From assembly GCA_019090895.1 (NCBI GenBank), contig JAHRVB010000142.1, positions 1 to 64,000 of the forward strand: 64,000 nt of DNA. Reading direction: 5' to 3'. Below the pieces are notes generated by a model. That model was not told the DNA's origin and did no database searches. It saw only the letters and a program-made list of their open reading frames with translations. Made by a program: the position numbers and the translations under genes. Of the stretch, positions 7,207 through 11,109 are shown in pieces. The stretch comes from Kangiellaceae bacterium (lineage in GTDB: Bacteria > Pseudomonadota > Gammaproteobacteria > Enterobacterales > Kangiellaceae). Numbering within the stretch: position 1 is the first letter of the stretch; the number at the start of each line of letters is the position of its first letter.

Positions 7207-7275
7207 TGGCATAGAGCGAGGGAATCGAACCCGTTTCTTAAGGCTTACAACCGTGTATAATCGCCGACATACTAT
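7207..7275 (-). tRNA. Degenerate tRNA-like gene, anticodon GTA or TGT
   Basis: Encoded CCA, T-loop TTCGATT and a GG-TTGTAAG-CC anticodon arm are visible. Only four outer acceptor pairs (ATAG/CTAT) plus one wobble form. A 7-base loop gives GTA (Tyr), while a shifted reading gives TGT (Thr). Short length and weak stems suggest a decaying copy. Confidence 0.45.
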
Positions 7276-7287
7276 GGCATCGTAAAT

Positions 7288-7363
7288 TGGTCGGAGGTAC
7301 AGGATTTGAACCTGTGATATACACTCCCAAAGCGTAGGTGTTACCAGACTACACTAACCTCCG
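7288..7363 (-). tRNA. tRNA-Pro(TGG)
   Basis: Perfect acceptor CGGAGGT/ACCTCCG and CCA. Stem TACGC/GTGTA closes loop TTTGGGA, anticodon TGG. Confidence 0.92.
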
Positions 7364-7373
7364 TTAATCAATT

Positions 7374-7449
7374 TGGTAGCAATGACAGGACTTGAACCTG
7401 TGCAAATTTTCGTATGAAGAAAACACTCTACCAACTGAGCTACATTGCT
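7374..7449 (-). tRNA. tRNA-Met(CAT), elongator type
   Basis: Perfect acceptor AGCAATG/CATTGCT and CCA. Stem TTTTC/GAAAA closes loop TTCATAC, anticodon CAT. The paired 1-72 position argues against an initiator. Confidence 0.88.
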
Positions 7450-7455
7450 AAAATT

Positions 7456-7530
7456 TGGTTGCGGATGACTGAATCGAACGGCCGACCAAAGGGACATGAA
7501 CCTTATATGCTTCCACAGCACTAACCCGCT
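7456..7530 (-). tRNA. CAT-anticodon tRNA, possibly initiator-like
   Basis: Loop TTCATGT gives anticodon CAT. The acceptor AGCGGGT/ATCCGCA pairs at six positions but has A1 opposite A72; bacterial initiator tRNA also has an unpaired 1-72. The 3' end CCGCAACCA matches the E. coli tRNA-fMet tail. The anticodon stem has only GG/CC next to the loop rather than three G-C pairs, so the identity is tentative. Confidence 0.7.
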
Positions 7531-7536
7531 TTAATT

Positions 7537-7611
7537 TGGAGCAAACACTGAGACTCGAACTCAGCCTTTAAGATTGGAAATCTTTCGTGCTACCGCTAAC
7601 ACTATGCTTGC
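7537..7611 (-). tRNA. tRNA-Gly(TCC)
   Basis: Acceptor GCAAGCA/TGTTTGC (one G-U), T73 and CCA. Stem AAGA/TCTT closes loop TTTCCAA, anticodon TCC. Confidence 0.9.
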
Positions 7612-7612
7612 T

Positions 7613-7696
7613 TGGTGGACAGCCCGGGTTTCGAACCCGGCACGCTATTAAGCATCGGATTTACAGTCCGAATGAGATCCAAATCTCCCGCTACCC
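7613..7696 (-). tRNA. tRNA-Tyr(GTA)
   Basis: First tRNA of the long distal block. Acceptor GGGTAGC/GCTGTCC (two G-U) and CCA; stem TCGGA/TCCGA closes loop CTGTAAA, anticodon GTA. It has a class II variable arm of about 14 bases and a short D-loop inside GAGA/TCTC. Confidence 0.9.
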
Positions 7697-7702
7697 ATAT
7701 TG

Positions 7703-7726
7703 ACGAGCATTGAATTAACTGCTCGT
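7703..7726 (-). promoter_or_regulatory. Leader hairpin before tRNA-Tyr
   Basis: ACGAGCA and TGCTCGT form a perfect 7-bp stem with a 10-base loop between the boxA-like site and tRNA-Tyr. It may be a processing hairpin of the polycistronic precursor. Confidence 0.5.
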
Positions 7727-7740
7727 ACTTTTTACGAAAA

Positions 7741-7807
7741 CTAATTATTAAAGAACGTTGCCCACAATTGAGGCAGTGTCACTACACCTTTCTGGCATTT
7801 GTGTGAC
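7741..7807 (-). promoter_or_regulatory. boxB/boxA-like antitermination leader for the long tRNA block
   Basis: On the minus strand GTTCTTTAATAATTAG (7741-7756) closely resembles the rrn boxA TGCTCTTTAACAATTTA. It is preceded by a bulged hairpin (7778-7807, GTCAC/GTGAC core) in the boxB position. In rRNA operons boxA recruits NusB-NusE for antitermination. Here it lies just after attenuator 3 and before 19 tRNAs, cREC and HNH. Confidence 0.6.
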
Positions 7808-7828
7808 TAAAGGTCCAACTATGGACAT

Positions 7829-7860
7829 AAAAAAACCCGAGGCTTTGAACTCTCGGGTTT
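7829..7860 (-). terminator. Terminator of attenuator 3
   Basis: On the minus strand ACCCGAGAG-loop-CCTCGGGT is followed by seven T residues: a strong intrinsic terminator. Its 5' arm can instead pair with upstream CTCTCGAGTTT (7868-7878). Confidence 0.9.
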
Positions 7861-7917
7861 AAATAAAAAACTCGAGAGAAACTTTTGCGTAACTCCCAAG
7901 TAAAACTTACTTTGAAG
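7861..7917 (-). promoter_or_regulatory. Attenuator 3 competing-hairpin region
   Basis: Segments in transcript order: 1 at 7917-7906 directly after the leader stop, 2 at 7903-7888, 3 at 7878-7868, and 4 at 7860-7850 (terminator 5' arm). AAGTAA/TTACTT pairs 1:2, GGGAG/CTCTC pairs 2:3 (one G-U), and CTCTCG-GTTT/AAAC-CGAGAG pairs 3:4. A ribosome at the stop would cover segment 1, favouring 2:3 and the terminator. Earlier stalling would allow 1:2 and antiterminator 3:4. Confidence 0.75.
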
Positions 7918-8046
7918 TTACGTTGGCGCACCTCTAGCACCAAAATAAATCTTGCTATTCATTTGCCCATGTTCGGGCCGTACAATCTCACACCAATGAT
8001 TTATCGGCTGTGTTAACTGCATCTGCTTTTGGCTATTTATTTTCAT
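7918..8046 (-). CDS. Leader peptide 3 of the tRNA array
   Basis: A 42-residue ORF starting MKINSQKQMQL, with GGAA four to five bases before the ATG and ending GARGAPT. It uses 19 of the 20 amino acids (only Asp absent). It lies between tRNA-Ile2 and terminator 3, and its stop codon abuts the first attenuator segment. No promoter fits in the 26 bases upstream, so it is probably transcribed by readthrough of attenuator 2. The position and broad composition fit a codon-sampling attenuation peptide rather than a stable protein. It precedes the block with Tyr, Gly, Met, Pro, Ala, Asn, Ile, Val, Lys, Glu, Phe, Arg, Gln, Thr and Cys tRNAs. Confidence 0.7.
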   Translation of the reverse strand: MKINSQKQMQLTQPINHWCEIVRPEHGQMNSKIYFGARGAPT

Positions 8047-8072
8047 AGTTTCCAATTTTATCTACGTTAATT

Positions 8073-8149
8073 TGGTGGGCCTGCTCAGATTCGAACTGAG
8101 ACTCTACCGATTATGAGTCGGTTGCATTAACCAATTATGCTACAGGTCC
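8073..8149 (-). tRNA. tRNA-Ile2 (CAT, probable lysidine type)
   Basis: Acceptor GGACCTG/CAGGCCC with one A-C mismatch, A73 and CCA. Stem ACCGA/TCGGT closes loop CTCATAA, anticodon CAT. C4-G69 and C5-G68, and the CGACTCATAATCG anticodon arm shared with E. coli tRNA-Ile2, fit known TilS recognition. It would then read ATA. It stands alone between attenuators 2 and 3. Confidence 0.8.
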
Positions 8150-8165
8150 AACTTATATTTTTGGC

Positions 8166-8204
8166 AAAAAAAAGCCCTGTGAAGAATATCTCAACCGGGC
8201 TTTA
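8166..8204 (-). terminator. Terminator of attenuator 2
   Basis: Minus-strand AAAGCCC-19-base loop-GGGCTTT followed by a T-run. It sits 17 bases upstream of tRNA-Ile2, so it can only serve that tRNA as an attenuator or end an upstream transcript. Confidence 0.85.
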
Positions 8205-8249
8205 GATTCGGTTCGAGACTTCAGTTAAGCCTCGAATTATTGTTCAAAG
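8190..8249 (-). promoter_or_regulatory. Attenuator 2 competing-hairpin region
   Basis: Segments in transcript order: 0 at 8249-8243, four bases after the leader stop; 1 at 8236-8227; 2 at 8221-8209; 3 at 8198-8190, overlapping the terminator. CTTTGAA/TTCGAGG pairs 0:1 (two G-U), TTCGAGGCTT/AAGTCTCGAA pairs 1:2 over 10 bp, and AACCG/CGGTT plus CTC/GAG pairs 2:3. A ribosome at the stop masks segment 0, giving 1:2 and termination. Earlier stalling gives 0:1 and antiterminator 2:3. Confidence 0.75.
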
Positions 8250-8253
8250 CACA

Positions 8254-8361
8254 CTACATCTTTCTATTTTCATATTGCCCAATAAATGGCATGCAACAAT
8301 ATTCAGCCGGCCAATAATTGGCCCGTTGTTTTATTTGTATTGTCGCTATTATCTGATTCAT
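8254..8361 (-). CDS. Leader peptide 2 of the tRNA array
   Basis: A 35-residue ORF beginning MNQIIATIQIKQRANYW. Four of its first ten codons are ATA, and the next tRNA downstream is the CAT tRNA predicted to read ATA. The peptide uses M, N, Q, I, A, T, K, R, Y, W, P, E, C, F and G. It has no Leu, Ser or His, which are exactly the residues served by the tRNA block upstream; it also lacks Val and Asp. The ribosome-binding site is weak (an A-rich tract). It is preceded by a consensus promoter at 8450-8478. It is read as a regulatory leader, with no stable product expected. Confidence 0.7.
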   Translation of the reverse strand: MNQIIATIQIKQRANYWPAEYCCMPFIGQYENRKM

Positions 8362-8449
8362 AAAACTTTTTTCAAACTAACTTTGTAAATTAAAATTTCC
8401 TAAACACTAAGAGATACAAGTTTTTCTTACTGCTCATTTGTTAAGTTGC

Positions 8450-8478
8450 ATTAAACCATTACAGAACTTCACTGTCAA
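8450..8478 (-). promoter_or_regulatory. Sigma-70 promoter P2
   Basis: Minus-strand TTGACA, 17-base spacer, TTTAAT. It drives leader 2, tRNA-Ile2 and, by readthrough, leader 3 and the long block. The rest of 8362-8663 is AT-rich and shows no gene. Confidence 0.8.
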
Positions 8479-8663
8479 CACCTAGACTATATTTTATTCA
8501 ATAATATCAAAGAGTTATAGAATTTGATGCACAATAAACCCTTCACCGTTTTTCGCAGTAAATATCTTTTAATATTTGAAACAGACCCATTCAATTCCAA
8601 ACCTACAACACCATTATCGAATTTTCAGTTAACAACTATTACTCCGTTTACTTTTTGGTAATT

Positions 8664-8740
8664 TGGTACGCCGCGAGGGACTCGAACCCTCAAAACCGGA
8701 GGCTTAAACCCCGTATGTATGCCAATTCCATCACCGACGC
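8664..8740 (-). tRNA. tRNA-Leu(TAA) with collapsed variable arm
   Basis: Acceptor GCGTCGG/GCGGCGT pairs at six positions with wobbles; CCA is encoded. Stem CGGGG/CTCCG closes loop TTTAAGC, anticodon TAA. The GATGGAATTGGCA D-region is Leu-like, yet the variable segment is only five bases instead of a class II arm. Confidence 0.8.
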
Positions 8741-8747
8741 ATTAAAC

Positions 8748-8836
8748 TGGAGGAGAGAAAGAGAATCGAACTCTAAAGGCTTTCGCCTTCCCTTTGCTTA
8801 GCAAGCAACGCCGATCACCATCACGGATTACTCTCC
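8748..8836 (-). tRNA. tRNA-Ser(GCT)
   Basis: Acceptor GGAGAGT/TCTCTCC pairs at six positions and CCA is encoded. Stem GTTGC/GCAAA (outermost pair mismatched) closes loop TTGCTAA, anticodon GCT. A class II variable arm AAGGC-GAAA-GCCTT is present. Confidence 0.88.
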
Positions 8837-8845
8837 AAAATAATT

Positions 8846-8938
8846 TGGCGGAAGCCGGAGGGCTCGAACCCCAAATCCTATTCAGGTACCACTGGTTTTC
8901 AAGACCAGGGCTTTGACCAACTCAAAGTTTCAACTTCC
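8846..8938 (-). tRNA. tRNA-Ser(TGA)
   Basis: Acceptor GGAAGTT/GGCTTCC (G-U allowed), G73 and CCA. Stem CTGGT/ACCAG closes loop CTTGAAA, anticodon TGA. The D-stem is extended (CTTTG/CAAAG) and a long variable arm is present. Confidence 0.88.
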
Positions 8939-8944
8939 TATATT

Positions 8945-9115
8945 TGGTACCCAGAGAGACTACTCAGACCATCCTTGGTCTTCATACATTCGTGCCATCG
9001 TCATTCTTCCGATGTTCGGCAATGCTCCTTCATTGCTCGTCGAACTCTTAATGAACGGATTCTAAATCCGCCGTGTATGCCGGACTATTTATAGCCAGCC
9101 TGGCACCACCTGGGC
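8945..9115 (-). tRNA. tRNA-Leu(TAG) with about 85 extra bases
   Basis: 171 bases. Outer ends pair fully, GCCCAGG with TCTGGGT (G-U allowed), then A73 and CCA. Stem GCGGA/TCCGT closes loop TTTAGAA, anticodon TAG. The D-loop is enlarged. The T-loop TTCGACG is followed by an insertion with three perfect hairpins (9019-9036, 8996-9014, 8966-8981) before the 3' T-stem. A functional tRNA would need removal or tolerance of this insert. Confidence 0.65.
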
Positions 9116-9141
9116 TTCATCTGTTTTTTACAAATCATCAT

Positions 9142-9218
9142 TGGGGTAACCAATCGGGTTTGAACCGATATCATCCGGACTCACAATCCGGAGCTCGACC
9201 AATTGAGCTATGGCTACC
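9142..9218 (-). tRNA. tRNA-His(GTG)
   Basis: Acceptor GTAGCCA/TGGTTAC, C73 and CCA, with an encoded G at -1, the His identity element. Stem CCGGA/TCCGG closes loop TTGTGAG, anticodon GTG. First tRNA after attenuator 1. Confidence 0.93.
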
Positions 9219-9254
9219 CCAATAATGACTAACAAATTTACGGAATTTCAGGCA

Positions 9255-9286
9255 TAAAAAAACCGCAAGTTTTTGGCTTGCGGTTT
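9255..9286 (-). terminator. Terminator of attenuator 1
   Basis: Minus-strand AAACCGCAAG-7-base loop-CTTGCGGTTT followed by T residues. It lies 37 bases upstream of tRNA-His. Confidence 0.9.
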
Positions 9287-9351
9287 AAAGAATCAGGTTT
9301 AATTTAAATTCTTCTTATCCGGAAGCCTGCGCTCCCAAATAAGGAAGCGAG
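9275..9351 (-). promoter_or_regulatory. Attenuator 1 competing-hairpin region
   Basis: Segments in transcript order: 1 at 9351-9343 directly after the leader stop, 2 at 9336-9330, 3 at 9327-9319, 4 at 9283-9275 (terminator 5' arm). CGCTTCC/GGGAGCG pairs 1:2, GGGAGC/GCTTCC pairs 2:3, and GGCTTCCGG/CCGCAAGCC pairs 3:4 at eight of nine positions. A ribosome at the stop would mask segment 1, leaving 2:3 and the terminator. Stalling earlier would give 1:2 and antiterminator 3:4. Confidence 0.78.
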
Positions 9352-9483
9352 CTAGATCAACAACGAATGCTCTTTACGTGTTATTGATCCACTAAATGAA
9401 TAACCCCATAAACTGAGCACAGCAGGGCTGGAGATCCGATGATCTCTTTGCACTGTATTCAGTTGATTTAGGAATGTGTTCAT
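9352..9483 (-). CDS. Leader peptide 1 of the tRNA array
   Basis: A 43-residue ORF starting MNTFLNQLNTVQRDHR, with AAAGG about 12 bases before the ATG and ending RKEHSLLI. It uses 19 different amino acids (Cys absent). Leu (6), Ser (7) and His (2) make up 15 of 43 codons. They include CTA, CTG, CTC, TTA and TTG for Leu, and TCC, TCA, TCG, AGC and AGT for Ser. The block it precedes encodes tRNA-His, Leu(TAG), Ser(TGA), Ser(GCT) and Leu(TAA), which read these codon families. A consensus promoter lies 77 bases upstream. It is interpreted as a codon-sampling attenuation leader. Confidence 0.75.
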   Translation of the reverse strand: MNTFLNQLNTVQRDHRISSPAVLSLWGYSFSGSITRKEHSLLI

Positions 9484-9559
9484 TTGCAAATTTACCTTTC
9501 AAATATAATTTCAGGCTTAGGTTTTAGTTGCTCTAAAGCCTGTCCATTCAGTTAACGAG

Positions 9560-9588
9560 AATATACCGACTTAGAATTCAACCGTCAA
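9560..9588 (-). promoter_or_regulatory. Sigma-70 promoter P1
   Basis: Minus-strand TTGACG, 17-base spacer, TATATT. It drives leader 1 and the His-Leu-Ser-Ser-Leu tRNA block. Confidence 0.85.
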
Positions 9589-9764
9589 GTGAAATTTCTT
9601 AAATACTGTTAATAATCAATATGTTACAGTTTGTGGCGTACACGAATAGATCTTCACCCTCCTTGGATAAATATTACTTCCTGGTTCATTTTATGGTTTT
9701 CATTTAAACCACTCTATCGTTTGTTGTTATATTCTTTATCACAGTTTCTCTTTTATTTAGGTGT

Positions 9765-9800
9765 AAAAAAACGCCGGTTGCTTAGTAGCTTCCGGCGTTC
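9765..9800 (-). terminator. Terminator of attenuator 4
   Basis: Minus-strand AACGCCGG-14-base loop-CCGGCGT followed by T residues. The following 176 bases down to promoter P1 hold no tRNA or convincing gene. Confidence 0.88.
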
Positions 9801-9866
9801 TTATAAAATTAAAACTTTATTTAAACTTTGGAAGCTATTCACTTCCAAATTAAGGTTGGAAGTGAA
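9786..9866 (-). promoter_or_regulatory. Attenuator 4 competing-hairpin region
   Basis: Segments in transcript order: 1 at 9866-9858 right after the leader stop, 2 at 9846-9838, 3 at 9837-9830, 4 at 9793-9786 touching the terminator 5' arm. TTCACTTCC/GGAAGTGAA pairs 1:2 (9 bp perfect), GGAAG/CTTCC pairs 2:3, and TAGCTTCC/GGAAGCTA pairs 3:4 (8 bp perfect). The order and logic match attenuators 1-3, although the antiterminator overlaps the terminator stem by only two bases. Confidence 0.7.
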
Positions 9867-9867
9867 A

Positions 9868-9993
9868 TTATCGAGGGTGCTCCCCCAATAACGATATCAT
9901 CTTATCTGCTAGACAACTGAGCACACGTGTCCAGGCAGAGATATCCCCCGCTTGAAAATAATTGCACTGTTGAATAACCGTTAAGTGAAACAA
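9868..9993 (-). CDS. Leader peptide 4 of the tRNA array
   Basis: A 41-residue reading from a TTG at 9993, beginning MFHLTVIQQCNYFQAGDI and ending GEHPR. All 20 amino acids occur. TTG was chosen because AAAGGAAGAG lies just upstream and a promoter (TTGTAT-18-TAGAAT) just before that. The frame itself is open to a GTG at 10089, giving 73 residues. No tRNA follows its terminator before the next promoter, so it is an orphan module, or the outermost gate acting by readthrough into module 1. Confidence 0.55.
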   Translation of the reverse strand: MFHLTVIQQCNYFQAGDISAWTRVLSCLADKMISLLGEHPR

Positions 9994-10022
9994 AATCGCT
10001 CTTCCTTTATTTAACTGCTCAC

Positions 10023-10052
10023 ATTCTATCGTTTTAGGTACGAAAAATACAA
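10023..10052 (-). promoter_or_regulatory. Sigma-70 promoter P4
   Basis: Minus-strand TTGTAT, 18-base spacer, TAGAAT, placed to start a transcript about 20-25 bases before the leader 4 TTG. Confidence 0.6.
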
Positions 10053-10191
10053 GCCGTTTAAATAACGAAAACTCATAAGTCCTACTCACTTCCTAATCTT
10101 GAGATTATTAGTGGACAAGATAATCAACAGTCGTTAGCCTTAACCGTAAGTGTTTTAGATAGTCAAATTTACATCAGTGACAGGGAAAGAT

Positions 10192-10608
10192 ATGAAAACA
10201 ATTATTGCGGCACTACTGCTAATTTCTAGCTTTAATGCGTCCTCAGAAGAAGAATTTGGCCTGACGCAATTTGTCGTAGGCGAATATACTTTAGTGGGCA
10301 AAGCCAATAATTCAGATAATACTTATACGGGAAAGCTTAAGATATCCAGTGACAATGGAAAGTTAGCTATCACTCGACAGATCGGGTCTACAACAATAAA
10401 GGGAAGTGGCGCTATTGAGTCAGCGATTCATGACGAAGCAAAAGTTCTTAGAATGCGCTTTCAACAGCATGAAACTGCGTTTGAGCAGACTTGCTTAGTT
10501 CAAGCAGACTTGAATAATTACGCTCGTATTAGTTGTTATCTTTATGAACCTAACAAGAAGACGAATAATCCGGGAATGGAAGTTTTTTTCCATGTTCGAA
10601 ACCGCTAA
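10192..10608 (+). CDS. Small secreted protein of unknown function
   Basis: 138 residues from the ATG at 10192, which follows an AGGGAAAG ribosome-binding site. A signal peptide (MKTIIAALLLISSFNASSE) is followed by a probable beta-rich domain with two cysteines near the C-terminus (TCLVQ, ISCYLY) that could form a disulfide. I do not recognise a family. The next gene starts 16 bases downstream and is also a small secreted protein, so the two probably form an operon. Confidence 0.65.
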   Translation: MKTIIAALLLISSFNASSEEEFGLTQFVVGEYTLVGKANNSDNTYTGKLKISSDNGKLAITRQIGSTTIKGSGAIESAIHDEAKVLRMRFQQHETAFEQTCLVQADLNNYARISCYLYEPNKKTNNPGMEVFFHVRNR

Positions 10609-10624
10609 CACGGAGAAAAACAAA

Positions 10625-11080
10625 ATGAGAACATTACTTACAGTCGCACTTTTGCTGGTTATACTTTCCTTGACTCCCCAAATAGTGCTCGGTCAAATAG
10701 TCGAAAATGACACTCTGAAGTCATGGGGTTATCAAACCAACCCTCATTCGCCTTACTTACAAGAGTTTTGTGCTACGAGTATCAAAGCAAATAGTAGTCA
10801 CTATCAAAGTATTCGATTAACAAAAAAGAGTGTGGACAGCCCTCGTTATCGATTCACTCTTGCAAAAGAAGTCTATCAATCAAAAGAAGCCGCAGAATCA
10901 GTCGTTAAGGAAGTAAAAAATCCAATGCGACATTCATCCAAATACTCGAAGATGTGCAATATGCGTAAAGCAATGAATATTGGCGAAGTTGTTTATTTTG
11001 TTCATTCAGATGTTAATTATCCTGAGGAGCAATTCGAAAAAATGCTAAACAAACTTCACCAACAAGTTTCTACAGATTAG
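10625..11080 (+). CDS. Small secreted protein of unknown function
   Basis: 151 residues from the ATG at 10625, preceded by CGGAGAAAA. The signal peptide is RTLLTVALLLVILSLTPQIVLG. Two cysteines (EFCATS, KMCNMR) may pair. A region from residue about 75 (AKEVYQSKEAAESVVKEV) is amphipathic helix. Several open frames lie upstream, but the signal peptide and ribosome-binding site fix this start. No family recognised. Confidence 0.6.
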   Translation: MRTLLTVALLLVILSLTPQIVLGQIVENDTLKSWGYQTNPHSPYLQEFCATSIKANSSHYQSIRLTKKSVDSPRYRFTLAKEVYQSKEAAESVVKEVKNPMRHSSKYSKMCNMRKAMNIGEVVYFVHSDVNYPEEQFEKMLNKLHQQVSTD

Positions 11081-11109
11081 AGTTAGACCGGACAAACCGG
11101 AGTGTTTGA

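Noticed and set aside
7829-9286. The minus-strand hairpins as plain end-of-operon terminators
   Set aside because: Each lies between a promoter plus ORF and a tRNA block, in the same direction, with alternative upstream pairing; simple terminators would silence the tRNAs behind them.
9589-9764. Possible tRNA or short peptides behind terminator 4
   Set aside because: Several ORFs of 5-14 codons and an AAGGAGG stretch exist, but starts are badly spaced and no cloverleaf or T-loop is present.
9631-9891. 86-codon plus-strand ORF across terminator 4
   Set aside because: It runs through the attenuator hairpins on the opposite strand, has a basic, low-information translation and no ribosome-binding site.
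5036-10052. Prophage or integrative element around the tRNA array
   Set aside because: No integrase, excisionase, structural phage gene, or flanking direct repeat was seen; mobility remains only a suspicion.
9868-10089. 73-residue reading of leader 4 from GTG
   Set aside because: The GTG has no properly spaced ribosome-binding site and lies upstream of the best promoter; the inner TTG fits the length and position of the other leaders.
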